DNA from: Arthrobacter pullicola
Lineage (GTDB): Bacteria > Actinomycetota > Actinomycetes > Actinomycetales > Micrococcaceae
Direction: 5' to 3'
DNA: 64,000 bases
Assembly: GCF_014836875.1 (NCBI RefSeq)
Contig: NZ_JACSQC010000001.1
Coordinates: 496,001-560,000 of the forward strand
Shown here piece by piece: positions 1 to 8,974 of the stretch; positions within the stretch are counted from its first letter, which is position 1, and each line of letters opens with the position of its first letter. The notes beneath the pieces were generated by a model. The model was not told where the DNA came from, made no database searches, and saw only the letters and a list, made by a program, of their open reading frames with translations. The position numbers were made by a program, and so were the translations under genes.

Positions 1-1115
1 AGGCCGGGCAGCAGGGGAGACCAGGCGGGTTGCGGGAGTGTGTGCCTCCCGGTGCCGGGGACATCCAGCGTCTGCCGGATGGCCGCCTCGGCAGCGTTCC
101 AGTCATAGCGTGCCGGGATCTCGAACATGGCCCACTCCCGGTCCAGCGCCGAAGAGGCATAGTCGTTGCCGGCGTCGATGGCGGTCTGGTGCTCGCCGCT
201 GACCGCCAGCACGGCGCCGCGCAGGACGATCAGCGGCCACAGTGCCTGGATCTCGGCGTCGGACAGCGGGGCCTGCTCATGAAAGGCCCGGATCATCGGC
301 AGGACGGTGAGCGGATTGCCGCTGCTGCCGGGGGACAGCTCGTGGTGGAACAATGACGCGCAGGCGACGGCGAGTTCGCCCACCCGCCAGCTGTACATGG
401 CATCGCTGAAATCGATGATTCCCGCCAGCTCCGGAATGCCCTGGGCGGTGAGCGCATAAACCACGTTGTCATCGGTCATGTCCCCGTGCACCGCCTGGAC
501 GGGCAGCTGGTCCTTCAACGGGCCCAGCGCGGCGGTGACCCGCTTCAGCGTGGCAACCAGCAGCTCCCGCTTCCAGCTGCTGCGGACAAACGACACCAGC
601 GCGGTCACCACTTCTTCGCCGGCCCGCAGATCCCACTGCAGGGACCGGGACAGGCCTGGATGCTGGAAGCCCGCCAGCGCGCGGCTGGTCCGGCCCAGCC
701 AGCTCCCGAGGTCGCTTCGGAGGGACGGGCTGAGATACTTCCGGTCAATGACCGGGGTGCCCTCCACGAAGGTCAGCAGCCGCAGGCAATGCTCCCTTCC
801 GTCCAGCACCGGTAGTTCCACGAATTGTCCGGCCACCGATTCCAGCGGCAGCGGCGTGGAAAACCCGGCACCGGTGAGGCGCTGCATTGCCGCGTTCTGC
901 GCTTCGATCTCGGTCCGGGAAAACTCCGGATTACTGATTTTCAGCAGGCGGCGGTGCCCGGCGGCGGTGGTGAGCAGGAAGTTCCGGTCCTGCTGGCTGC
1001 CCAGCTCTTTCACCGCCGTGACGTCCACGGCGAAAAACTCTGCCGCCCATTCCGCCGCCAGGGCAGGAGAAACGTCCGGGCGGGGCAAACCGGTGGGTTC
1101 GATCAGTGCAGGCAT
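1..1115 (-). CDS. APH-family phosphotransferase, C-terminus beyond window
   Basis: About 371 residues are visible, starting at the ATG at 1115 (MPALIEPTGL) with a GGGAG ribosome site just upstream. The kinase-like phosphotransferase signature is clear: HGDMTDDN at residues 210-217 is the catalytic-loop HxDxxxxN motif, and IIDFSDAMYSW is the metal-binding Asp block. Family members phosphorylate small alcohols or amino-alcohols, or aminoglycosides, in the cytoplasm. The frame stays open to position 1, so the C-terminus is missing. In related actinobacteria this domain is often fused to a class III aminotransferase; that is family knowledge and cannot be checked here. The gene is transcribed away from the GntR gene at 1317. 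No resistance role can be claimed from the sequence. Confidence 0.8.
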   Translation of the reverse strand, partial: MPALIEPTGLPRPDVSPALAAEWAAEFFAVDVTAVKELGSQQDRNFLLTTAAGHRRLLKISNPEFSRTEIEAQNAAMQRLTGAGFSTPLPLESVAGQFVELPVLDGREHCLRLLTFVEGTPVIDRKYLSPSLRSDLGSWLGRTSRALAGFQHPGLSRSLQWDLRAGEEVVTALVSFVRSSWKRELLVATLKRVTAALGPLKDQLPVQAVHGDMTDDNVVYALTAQGIPELAGIIDFSDAMYSWRVGELAVACASLFHHELSPGSSGNPLTVLPMIRAFHEQAPLSDAEIQALWPLIVLRGAVLAVSGEHQTAIDAGNDYASSALDREWAMFEIPARYDWNAAEAAIRQTLDVPGTGRHTLPQPAWSPLLPG

Positions 1116-1243
1116 ATGTCACTAACTCCCATGGGGTTTTTCGAATAAGAAGCCACTAAGGAAATAGTGCAGCAACCGGGCAGCTGAAAGCGCACAACCT
1201 GCCGTCACAAACGGACCCTTTCCCAGGCTGCCTAACAAAACCG

Positions 1244-1299
1244 TTGACAGCTCCGATGTGATGTGGGTTACTTGGTCAACGGTTAACCGTAATCGGTTA
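1244..1299 (+). promoter_or_regulatory. Promoter and candidate GntR operator
   Basis: TTGACA at 1244-1249 is a perfect -35 hexamer. A weak -10 (GTTACT-like) lies about 17 bp downstream. Just after it come the palindrome CGGTTAACCG (1280-1289) and an overlapping inverted repeat, TAACCG at 1284-1289 and CGGTTA at 1294-1299 separated by TAAT. The position, directly before the GntR gene, fits autoregulation of the tct operon by its own regulator. The motif itself is seen; the binding protein is inferred. Confidence 0.55.
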
Positions 1300-1316
1300 G
1301 CGAGAAGAAGGGTCCC

Positions 1317-2003
1317 ATGGCAAACGCACTGCTTCCGAAAAACCTCCCGCTGCCTCCCATGCAGGCACTGGGCGAGCTGGTCCTGTCCCGGCTCCGCCAC
1401 GCCGTCATCGCCGGTGAGATTGCGCGGGGCACCCATCTGGTCGAGTCCCAGCTGTCGGAGATGTTCGACGTCAGCCGCGGGCCGATCCGGGACGCCCTGA
1501 AACAGCTGGAAGCAGAAGGGCTCGTCGAAAGCCGGCGCAGGGGAGTCTTCGCCATCGGCCTGACCTCCACCGACGTCGATGAGCTGTACATGATCCGCGA
1601 GCTCCTCGAGATCCAGGCGCTCCGCCTGGCAGCCAAGGTGCCCGACGGCGAGATCTGGGCCTCCGTTGTCAGGAACCTCTCAGCCATGGAAGAACGCGCC
1701 GCGGCGGGAGACCCGCTGGCGTTCGCCCGGGCGGACCTCGCCTTCCACTCGGCCATCTACGGCGTCGCCGGGAGCAAGCGGCTCGAAAGCATCTGGCAGC
1801 AGTACGAACCGACCTTCGCCGTCATGCTCGAGCTGACCAACGCGGAAGACCGGGACCTCGGGCCCACCTGCCAGGACCACATCGACCTGTTCACCACGGT
1901 GATGGCCGGCGATCTGGAACGGGCCGAAGAGATGCTCCGTGAACACCTGCAGGGTTCACGGACCAGACTCTCGAACGCGTTCAGCAGGCTCGGGAACGAC
2001 TAA
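1317..2003 (+). CDS. GntR-family (FCD subfamily) regulator of the first TTT operon
   Basis: A 228-residue transcriptional regulator. Residues about 15-80 form the winged helix-turn-helix (VESQLSEMFDVSRGPIRDAL), and the rest is an all-helical FCD ligand domain with the expected Asp/His metal-site positions (RADLAFHSAIY, QDHIDLF, MLREHL). FCD regulators usually sense organic acids or sugar acids. It starts at ATG 1317 behind a purine-rich AGAAGAAGGG. It is 46 bp upstream of the tctC gene in the same direction, so it is probably the local regulator acting at the palindromes at 1280-1299. Effector unknown. Confidence 0.88.
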   Translation: MANALLPKNLPLPPMQALGELVLSRLRHAVIAGEIARGTHLVESQLSEMFDVSRGPIRDALKQLEAEGLVESRRRGVFAIGLTSTDVDELYMIRELLEIQALRLAAKVPDGEIWASVVRNLSAMEERAAAGDPLAFARADLAFHSAIYGVAGSKRLESIWQQYEPTFAVMLELTNAEDRDLGPTCQDHIDLFTTVMAGDLERAEEMLREHLQGSRTRLSNAFSRLGND

Positions 2004-2049
2004 AGCCCTACGCAGCACCTCCCCGCATCCACCAACAAGGAAGTTGATA

Positions 2050-3012
2050 ATGGAAAAATCACGTTCGCACCTCATCATCGGCGTTCTCGCCGCTTCAGCC
2101 ATCGGCCTCACCGCCTGCGGCAGCAGCAGCAGCGCCAGCGACGACGCAGCAGGGTTCCCCGAGAAGGACATCACCTTTATTGTGCAGGCAGCTGCCGGCG
2201 GCGGCTCGGACCTCACCTCGCGTGCACTCGCCGCTGAGCTGGAGAAGGAACTGGGTGTTTCGGTTGTGGTTGAGAACCGTCCCGGCGCCTCCGGCTCGAC
2301 CGCCATGCAGTACATTGCCGACTCCGATACGGACGGCTACACGATCGGCTTCGTGCCCGTGGAAATCTCGATGCTGGGCCACCAGGGCTTCGACATCGAC
2401 CCGGCGAACTACGACTTCCTGGGCCAGATCATGCTCTCTCCCGGCGTGGTTTCCGTACCCGCGGACAGCCCCTACGAAACCCTGGAGGACCTGATCGAGG
2501 CCGGCAAGGAGAAGCCCCTCAACATGGCGAACTCCGGCCCCGGCTCGATCTGGGAAGCCGCAGAACTGGGCCTGGCAGACGCTGCCGGAACCCAGGTAGT
2601 GCCAGTGCCGTTCGACGGCGGCGCCCCCGCAGTCGCAGCCGTCATCGGTAGCCAGGTTGACGGCGCCGTCGGCGGCACCTCGGAGACCGCGGCCGCGCAC
2701 GACGCCGGCCAGGTCCGGGCGCTGGCCGTCCTCCACGACGAGCGCCACCCGATGCTTCCGGACGTCCCGACCGCATCCGAGCTGGGCTATGACCTCCAGT
2801 TCGGCGGCTGGGGCGGCGTCTACGCACCCGCTGGCCTGCCCGACGAGGTGCTTGAAGTCCTGACCAAGGCCATCGAAACCTCCGCGCAGTCGGAGTCCTT
2901 CGTGGAGACCATCTCCAAGGGCGGTGCCCTGCCGGTTTACAAGTCCCCGACCGACTTCACCGACTTCATCAACTCCGAGTACGAGCGCTTCGGAAAGCTC
3001 CTGGCGAAGTAA
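2050..3012 (+). CDS. tctC: TctC-type solute-binding lipoprotein (TTT system 1)
   Basis: Extracytoplasmic binding protein of a tripartite tricarboxylate transporter, 320 residues. The ATG at 2050 has AAGGAAG upstream and is followed by a lipoprotein signal whose lipobox LTAC places the lipidated Cys at about residue 20. The mature part has the family pattern: DITFIVQAAAGGGSD near the N-terminus, VVENRPGASG, and VPTASELGYD near the C-terminus. TctC proteins bind carboxylates through a water-mediated carboxylate pincer, so the ligand is probably an acidic compound. Two bp separate it from tctB. A longer open frame reaching back into the GntR gene lacks a signal peptide and is rejected. Confidence 0.9.
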   Translation: MEKSRSHLIIGVLAASAIGLTACGSSSSASDDAAGFPEKDITFIVQAAAGGGSDLTSRALAAELEKELGVSVVVENRPGASGSTAMQYIADSDTDGYTIGFVPVEISMLGHQGFDIDPANYDFLGQIMLSPGVVSVPADSPYETLEDLIEAGKEKPLNMANSGPGSIWEAAELGLADAAGTQVVPVPFDGGAPAVAAVIGSQVDGAVGGTSETAAAHDAGQVRALAVLHDERHPMLPDVPTASELGYDLQFGGWGGVYAPAGLPDEVLEVLTKAIETSAQSESFVETISKGGALPVYKSPTDFTDFINSEYERFGKLLAK

Positions 3013-3014
3013 CC

Positions 3015-3569
3015 ATGAAATCCGCCTCCCCCCAGAGGCGGAGCGATCCGGGTGCGGAGCCTGCGGTTCAGGCTCCGCACCCGGAGGTCTCCGCCCAACC
3101 CGCTGACACGGGCGTACCTGCCCGCGATTCCCGCCCGCTGGAAATCGGCGCTGCCCTTGTGGTTGCCGCCGTCACGGCAGCGGTGTATTTCCTGGCGAAG
3201 AACATCGAAGTGCGCATCGAAACGCCCGGTGTCGGCCCCCGCACCTGGCCGGAGCTGCTCGGTGCCGCCGGTTTCGGCTTCTCCGCCCTGCTGCTGCTGA
3301 TGGCAGTGTTTGGGCGCACCGCTGACCGGAGCGACCTGGATGGCGCCACACGCACCGGGTGGCTCCGGCTCCTGGTGACCCTCGCAGCCACCGTCGCGTT
3401 CATCGTGCTCTGGCCCCTCATCGGCTTCATCTATGTGGCGCCCCTGCTCATCTCGGCCGTCACCGCCATTGCCGGCGGCCGGACCCTCCGGGCGCTCGCC
3501 GTGTACCCCATCCTCGCCACTGCGGGGATCTATGTCCTCTTCCATCTCCTGCTCAAGGTGCCACTATGA
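3015..3569 (+). CDS. tctB: TctB-type small membrane subunit (TTT system 1)
   Basis: A 184-residue small integral membrane subunit of the tripartite tricarboxylate transporter. A polar N-terminal 45 residues is followed by four hydrophobic helices, beginning IGAALVVAAVTAAVYFLA and ending AVYPILATAGIYVLFHLL, the usual TctB topology. TctB sequences are weakly conserved, so position counts: it sits between tctC and tctA and overlaps tctA by ATGA at 3566-3569, implying translational coupling. The first 40 residues are longer and more charged than usual, but the ATG lies directly after the tctC stop. Confidence 0.85.
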   Translation: MKSASPQRRSDPGAEPAVQAPHPEVSAQPADTGVPARDSRPLEIGAALVVAAVTAAVYFLAKNIEVRIETPGVGPRTWPELLGAAGFGFSALLLLMAVFGRTADRSDLDGATRTGWLRLLVTLAATVAFIVLWPLIGFIYVAPLLISAVTAIAGGRTLRALAVYPILATAGIYVLFHLLLKVPL

Positions 3570-5167
3570 ACACGTTCTCAATCGGCATGGAAGCGGTGCT
3601 GGATCCGACCACCCTGATCTGCCTGCTGGTCGGCCTCGCCGTCGGAACCATGGTGGGTGTTTTCCCCGGCATCACCGGTTCCATGGCCGTGGCCCTGGCC
3701 TCCGGATTCACCCTCACCCTGGAACCGGTGCAGGGCCTGGCCGTCCTGCTCAGCATCTACGTGGGCGCCAACTACGGCGACCGCATCCCCTCCATCCTGG
3801 TGAACACACCGGGCACCCCCGCAGCGATCGCCACCACCTTCGACGGCTATCCCATGGCTAAACAAGGCAAAGCCGGGCTGGCGCTGGTGATGTCCTCCAT
3901 GGTCTCCACCGTCGGCATCCTGGCCTCCATGGTCCTCTTCATCCTGGCCGCACAGCCGGTGGCACAGCTGGCGCTGAAATTCGGTCCGCCTGAAATGTTC
4001 GCGCTGGTGGTCTTCGGCCTGACCATCATGATTTCCATTTCCTCCAAGTCGCTGGTCAAGGGCGTTCTCGCCGGACTGATCGGGCTCACCATCGCAACCA
4101 TCGGCCGGGACCCCATCACGGGCGACCAGCGGTTCACCTTCGGCCTGAACGACCTGACCGGCGGACTCGACTTCATTGCCGTGATCATTGGCCTGTTCGG
4201 CATTGCCGAGCTGTTCGACCAGCTCCTCACGTACCGCGAAACGAAGGTCAAGCCGATTTCCTCGCTGGGCCGGGTCTGGCCCACCAAGGCGGAGTACCGG
4301 CAGGTTGCCAAGCCCACCGCCCTGGGCACCGGCATCGGCGCCTTCGTCGGCGTCGTGCCCGCTGCCGGCGGCGACATCGCCGGCCTCATCGGCTGGGACC
4401 GGGCACGCGGCATGTCGAAGGAAAAGGACAAATTCGGCAAGGGGTCCATCGAGGGAATCTCCGCTGCCGACAGCGCCTCCAGCGCCACGCTCGGCGGGTC
4501 GCTGACCACCACCATGGCCCTGGGTATTCCCGGTGACTCGGTGATGGCCGTCATGATCGGCTCCATGGTGATCTGGGGACTGCAGCCCGGCCCCCAGCTC
4601 TTCACCAACCGGCCGGACCTGGTGGTCTCCATCGCAGCCATCATGATCCTGGCGACCATCGTCTCCTTCGGCGTAAGCCTGGTCCGGATGCGCGGCATGG
4701 TCCGTCTCATGGATCTGCCCAACCACTATGTCTGGTCAGCAATCCTCATTTTCTGCCTGGTCGGTACCTACACGGTGACCAACAACGTGTACACGGTCAT
4801 CGTGATGCTCGTTTCGGGCGTCATTGGCCTGATCATGAAGCGCACCGGATTCCCTGCCGGTCCGGTTGTCCTCGGCTTGCTGCTGGGACCGCTGGCTGAA
4901 TCCAACCTCCGCCGGTCCCTGCTGATCGACGGTCCGTCGGTCTTCTTCACGCATCCGATCTCCCTCACGCTGCTGATCCTCGCCGCCGTGTCCATCGCCA
5001 TTCCGATTATCGGAAAAGCCCGGTCCGCCCGTTCCGGCAAAGCTGCGGGATCGCTCGAGGACCAGCTGGTTGACCGCACCGCGCGCGAAGCCGGTTACGA
5101 CGGCGGTTCCGGGACCGGTTCCGACAACGCCCAGGACGCCGAGGCGGATCGAAGCGGCAGCAAATGA
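3566..5167 (+). CDS. tctA: TctA-type large membrane subunit (TTT system 1)
   Basis: Large permease subunit, 533 residues, with the TctA hallmarks: GLAVGTMVGVFPGITGS near the N-terminus, YGDRIPSILVNTPGTPAA, the second glycine-rich repeat GAFVGVVPAAGGDIAGL, and GIPGDSVMAVMIGS. About ten to twelve membrane segments are visible. It imports the carboxylate captured by TctC using the ion gradient. The ATG at 3566 overlaps the tctB stop; the frame is open further upstream, but that portion is a tctB shadow. The last 50 residues are a charged cytoplasmic tail. The stop overlaps the next start by ATGA at 5164. Confidence 0.92.
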   Translation: MNTFSIGMEAVLDPTTLICLLVGLAVGTMVGVFPGITGSMAVALASGFTLTLEPVQGLAVLLSIYVGANYGDRIPSILVNTPGTPAAIATTFDGYPMAKQGKAGLALVMSSMVSTVGILASMVLFILAAQPVAQLALKFGPPEMFALVVFGLTIMISISSKSLVKGVLAGLIGLTIATIGRDPITGDQRFTFGLNDLTGGLDFIAVIIGLFGIAELFDQLLTYRETKVKPISSLGRVWPTKAEYRQVAKPTALGTGIGAFVGVVPAAGGDIAGLIGWDRARGMSKEKDKFGKGSIEGISAADSASSATLGGSLTTTMALGIPGDSVMAVMIGSMVIWGLQPGPQLFTNRPDLVVSIAAIMILATIVSFGVSLVRMRGMVRLMDLPNHYVWSAILIFCLVGTYTVTNNVYTVIVMLVSGVIGLIMKRTGFPAGPVVLGLLLGPLAESNLRRSLLIDGPSVFFTHPISLTLLILAAVSIAIPIIGKARSARSGKAAGSLEDQLVDRTAREAGYDGGSGTGSDNAQDAEADRSGSK

Positions 5168-6318
5168 CGGCGGCTGTGGGGCACCCGGGACTCACCGCCG
5201 GCATCGATCGACGCTGGGTGCTTCCGCCGTCGGACACCGCGGCACAGCAGTGCCACGCCTCCTCTGTCCTGTCCGTGGGCGGCCGGCTGCTCTGTGCCTG
5301 GTTCGCCGGCACGGCCGAAGGCACCCCGGACAACCGGATCTGGCTCTCCGCGACTGACCACACCGGCCGCTGGCAGGAGCCCCGGCCGGTGGCAGGGGAA
5401 GGCACCGAAGCGCACTGGAATCCGGTCCTGGCCGCAGGCCCGGACGGCAGCGTCTGGCTTTTCTACAAACGCGGTGCTGCGATCTCGGCCTGGCAGACCT
5501 GGGTCCGGGTAAGCCGTGACGCCGGGCGCACCTGGAGCGGTCCCCGGGAACTGGTTCCCGGGGACCGCGGCGGGCGCGGACCGGTGAAGAACCCGCCGGT
5601 CCTGCCGCCTGGCGGCGGCTGGCTGGCACCGGGCTCCGAGGAGCGCTGGCTGCCGGGCGGCGCCGTCTGGGACTGCTTCGCCGACCGCTCGGATGACGGC
5701 GGCGCCACCTGGGTCAAGACCGCCATTCCCGTTGACCGGAGCCGGCTTTCCGGCGCCGGCGTGATCCAGCCCTCGCTGTGGACGAAGGGAAACACCATCG
5801 GCGCGCTGATGCGCTCCAGCGAGGGATTTGCCTATGCCGCGGAATCCACCGACGGCGGCAGGACCTTCTTCCCGGCGCAGCCGACGAACCTCCCGAACAA
5901 CAACAGCGGCCTGACCGTGGCTGCCATTGGCGAGGACCTCCTGGCCTGCGTCCACAACCCGGTGGCCGAGAGCTGGGGTCCGCGCTGCCCGCTGGCGGTC
6001 TCCTTCTCCACGGACGGAACCCGGTGGGGACCGCCCGCCCTGGTCCTGGAGGACGGCCGCACTCCGCTGGAGGGCATCTTCCCGGCTGCCGCCGGTTCAC
6101 GTACGGAAGCCGGAACCCAAGCTCCCGGCTTCGAACCCCGTGACACCGGGGTGGTCACCGACGGGCGCGGCGAATACTCCTACCCGTCAGCCGCCATCCA
6201 CGGTGACCAGCTGGTCGTTACCTACACCTGGCAGCGGCGGGGGATCGTCAGCGCCGCCCTCCCGCTTGCGGCCCTCCGGCTCGCTGCGGCCCGCGCAGCC
6301 GCGCAGTCCGCTTCCTAA
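5164..6318 (+). CDS. BNR-repeat sialidase-like glycoside hydrolase
   Basis: A 384-residue six-bladed propeller-type protein of the sialidase/BNR superfamily. Four Asp-box motifs are visible: SRDAGRTW, SDDGGATW, STDGGRTF and STDGTRW. There is no signal peptide, so it acts in the cytoplasm on an imported compound. Start and tctA stop overlap (ATGA at 5164), putting it in the transporter operon. Related GH33 enzymes release sialic acid, Kdo or 3-deoxy-lyxo-heptulosarate from glycosides. Next to a pyruvate-aldolase-type gene, a ketosidic 3-deoxy-ulosonate linkage is the likeliest target, but this is inference; several BNR families are not hydrolases at all. Confidence 0.75.
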   Translation: MTAAVGHPGLTAGIDRRWVLPPSDTAAQQCHASSVLSVGGRLLCAWFAGTAEGTPDNRIWLSATDHTGRWQEPRPVAGEGTEAHWNPVLAAGPDGSVWLFYKRGAAISAWQTWVRVSRDAGRTWSGPRELVPGDRGGRGPVKNPPVLPPGGGWLAPGSEERWLPGGAVWDCFADRSDDGGATWVKTAIPVDRSRLSGAGVIQPSLWTKGNTIGALMRSSEGFAYAAESTDGGRTFFPAQPTNLPNNNSGLTVAAIGEDLLACVHNPVAESWGPRCPLAVSFSTDGTRWGPPALVLEDGRTPLEGIFPAAAGSRTEAGTQAPGFEPRDTGVVTDGRGEYSYPSAAIHGDQLVVTYTWQRRGIVSAALPLAALRLAAARAAAQSAS

Positions 6319-6399
6319 CGCAGCACCTGCTTCACCCCCAGCACTTTATGACACAGCTTCATCGGCTCCAATCTCCGCACCACCGAAAGGCTCTACCCC

Positions 6400-7287
6400 A
6401 TGACCGCACAGATCATCAGCGCCCTCCCGCTTCCCTTCACCGAAGACGGGGCTGTGGACTGGTCCGCGTACGAGGCCCTGCTCGCCCGCGTTGAGCCGCA
6501 CGCCCACGGAGTCCTCGTCGCCGGGACCACCGGTGAATTCCCGGCGCTGGACGACGACGAGCGGCTCGAAACGTTCCGCCGGGCAATCGTGGCCTTCGGC
6601 GCAGACCGGGTCATCGCCCACATCGGACACGCCAGCCCCCACCAGGTCATCCGGCTCGGCCACGCGGCCGAGCGCCTGGGCATAACCCGGATGGCAACCC
6701 TGAACCCGTATTACCTGCCCGCTGATGATGACGCTGTTTATGAGTTCTACGAGGTAGTGACCGCCGCACTTCCCGGCGTCGACCACTACGTGTACTTGTT
6801 CCCGGAACGGACCGGCATCACCGTCGGCGTGGCCGTGTTCGAGCGGATCATGCAGCTGCCCGGCATCCGCGGAGTAAAGCTCTCCGGTGCCGCCAGCGAG
6901 GAACTCGAGGCCTACGCCAAGTGCCTGCTGCCCGGCCAGGAACTCTACTCCGGCAATGACGCCACCCTGCCGTTCGTGATGTCCAGCGGCGGCACCGGCG
7001 TTGTTTCCGGCGTATCGGCTGCTTTCCCGGCGACCTTCGCAGCGCTGGCCCGAGCCGTCGACAGCGCCGGCCCGGCGTCCTCCGGTGACGCAGCCGGAGC
7101 AGATGAAGCGCAGGCGCTGCAGCACACGGTGGAGAACCTGGTCTCCCTGGCCGGGCCCTCAATCATCCGGTTGAAGGCCGCCATCGCGGTGAACGTTCCC
7201 GGCAGCTGGCGCAGCCGTATGCCGATGGCAGCACTCGACGCGCCCCTGGCCGCCGATCTGTCCGCCGCCGCCGCCAGCCACGCCTAG
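6400..7287 (+). CDS. DHDPS/N-acetylneuraminate lyase-family pyruvate aldolase
   Basis: A 295-residue TIM-barrel class I aldolase. The signature GTTGEFPAL binds the carboxylate, YVYLFPE supplies the catalytic tyrosine (about Y132) and GVKLSG carries the Schiff-base lysine K160, close to the Y133/K161 spacing of dihydrodipicolinate synthase. The start ATG 6400 lies behind a GAAAGG site. It is not in a lysine context: it sits between a sialidase-like gene and sugar isomerase and kinase genes, so a catabolic lyase that splits pyruvate from a deoxy-ulosonate is more likely than DapA. The C-terminal 60 residues include a loose Gly/Asp/Ala segment not typical of DapA. Confidence 0.82.
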   Translation: MTAQIISALPLPFTEDGAVDWSAYEALLARVEPHAHGVLVAGTTGEFPALDDDERLETFRRAIVAFGADRVIAHIGHASPHQVIRLGHAAERLGITRMATLNPYYLPADDDAVYEFYEVVTAALPGVDHYVYLFPERTGITVGVAVFERIMQLPGIRGVKLSGAASEELEAYAKCLLPGQELYSGNDATLPFVMSSGGTGVVSGVSAAFPATFAALARAVDSAGPASSGDAAGADEAQALQHTVENLVSLAGPSIIRLKAAIAVNVPGSWRSRMPMAALDAPLAADLSAAAASHA

Positions 7288-7338
7288 ACCTCTTAACTTC
7301 GCACCATCACCTGATCGACCTGATCACAAGGAGAAGCA

Positions 7339-8973
7339 ATGAGCACGTACACCTTCCCAGCTGAACAGCACCTGCCCGCCCTGAAGGAAAAGACCGTCTA
7401 CGTCGTCGCCAGCGGCGACCTGCGGCTGAGCGCCAACTTGGCCGGCTGGGGCACCCAGCAGCAGCTCGAGGCAGACTTCGCCGCCGCCGTCGGGCGCTTC
7501 GGATTCACCGTGGAACGCGCCCACGGAATCAATCCGGAGACCGGCCACGGGTTTATCGACAGCCAGCGCGCCGGCATGGACGTTTTCCGCAACATCCCGG
7601 CCGAGGCACCGCTGGTGGTGGTCGACGCCGTCTGGCAGTACAGCCACCACGTCCTCGCAGGCCTGCGCTCGCACCGCGGCCCCATCCTGGTGGTAGCCAA
7701 CTGGGCCGGGGACTTCCCCGGGCTGGTGGGCCTGCTTAACCTCACAGGCTCCCTGACCAAAGCCGGCGTGCCGTATTCCGCCCTGTGGAGCAAGGACTTC
7801 AGCGACGAATGGGCCATCGGCAAGGTGGAGGAATGGCTCCGCACCGGCACCATCAACCACGACCTCAGTCATGTCCGCGACCTGCCCGCCCTGCCGGATT
7901 CGGACGAAACCCGGCTGGGCGCCGCGCTGGCCCGGCAGCTCCGGGAGGAAAAAGCGATCATCGGTGTGTTCGATGAAGGCTGCATGGGTATGTACAACGC
8001 CATCATTGACGACGAGCTGCTGAACCCCCTGGGCATCTACAAGGAACGGCTGTCCCAGTCGGCGCTGCTCGCCGAAATGCGCCTGGTGACGGACGGGGAG
8101 GCAAAGGAAGTCCGGCAGTGGCTCGACGACGCCGGCTTCACCTTCCACTTCGGGCCGGACGACGCCGAGGACCTCACCGAGGCGCAGGTGCACGAGCAGC
8201 TCAAGATGTACGTGGCCGCCGTGCGCATCGCGGACGACTTCGGCGCCGACGCGATCGGCATCCAGTACCAGCAGGGACTTAAGGACATGGCCCCGGCCTC
8301 CGACCTGGTGGAAGGCCTGCTCAACAACGTTTCCCGGCCGCCGGTCCTCGCCCGCGACGGCTCCCGGGAGCTGTACCCGGGTGCTGCCCTGCCGCACTTC
8401 AACGAGGTTGACGAAGGTGTGGCCGTGGACGCCCTGGTCACCAACCGGATTTGGACGGCCATGGGCCTGGACCCGGCGAACACCCTCCACGACATCCGCT
8501 GGGGCGAAGAATACGACGGCGAGTTCGTCTGGGTTTTCGAGATCTCCGGCGCGGTCCCGGCGTCCCACAACGGCGGCTACGACAAATCGTTCGGCCACCG
8601 CCAGCCCGCGGTGTTCTTCCCCCGCGGCGGGTCCACGCTCTCCGGCACGTCCAAGCCCGGCGAGATCGTCTGGTCCCGCGTCTTCATCATGGACGACGAA
8701 CTGCACGTGGACCTCGGCCGGGGCCACGTGGTGGCCCTGCCCGAGGAAGAGACCCAGCGCCGGCTCAACGCCACGGACAAGCAGTGGCCGATCATGCACG
8801 CCGTCCTGCACGGAGTCTCCCGCGACCAGCTGATGGCCCGGCACAAGGCCAACCATGTCCAGGTGGTCTACGCCCCGGACGCGGAGACCGCGGACAAGGC
8901 ACTGGCCGCCAAGGCTTCCCTGTTCCATGAGCTGGGTGTGTACGTACACCTGTGCGGCGAAGTGGCGCTGTAG
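7339..8973 (+). CDS. L-fucose/D-arabinose isomerase-family protein
   Basis: A 544-residue cytoplasmic aldose-ketose isomerase of the FucI/AraA fold. It has the two-domain N-terminal part (VVASGDLRLS, PLVVVDAVWQYSHHVLAGLRS), the metal-site Glu region FDEGCMGMYNAI, and a C-terminal barrel with GHRQPAVFFPRGG and YVHLCGE. Fucose isomerases also interconvert D-arabinose and D-ribulose, which would fit a Kdo-type route: aldolase gives D-arabinose, this gene gives D-ribulose, and the following kinase phosphorylates it. The start has an AAGGAGAAGC ribosome site at about 7328. Length is a little below E. coli FucI. Substrate unproven. Confidence 0.82.
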   Translation: MSTYTFPAEQHLPALKEKTVYVVASGDLRLSANLAGWGTQQQLEADFAAAVGRFGFTVERAHGINPETGHGFIDSQRAGMDVFRNIPAEAPLVVVDAVWQYSHHVLAGLRSHRGPILVVANWAGDFPGLVGLLNLTGSLTKAGVPYSALWSKDFSDEWAIGKVEEWLRTGTINHDLSHVRDLPALPDSDETRLGAALARQLREEKAIIGVFDEGCMGMYNAIIDDELLNPLGIYKERLSQSALLAEMRLVTDGEAKEVRQWLDDAGFTFHFGPDDAEDLTEAQVHEQLKMYVAAVRIADDFGADAIGIQYQQGLKDMAPASDLVEGLLNNVSRPPVLARDGSRELYPGAALPHFNEVDEGVAVDALVTNRIWTAMGLDPANTLHDIRWGEEYDGEFVWVFEISGAVPASHNGGYDKSFGHRQPAVFFPRGGSTLSGTSKPGEIVWSRVFIMDDELHVDLGRGHVVALPEEETQRRLNATDKQWPIMHAVLHGVSRDQLMARHKANHVQVVYAPDAETADKALAAKASLFHELGVYVHLCGEVAL

Positions 8974-8974
8974 C

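Noticed and set aside
3578-4726. 382-residue minus-strand frame over tctA
   Set aside because: Asp/Gly/His-rich antisense shadow of a membrane protein gene.
6400-7287. Assignment as DapA of lysine biosynthesis
   Set aside because: Active-site residues alone do not distinguish it, and the operon is catabolic with no lysine genes.
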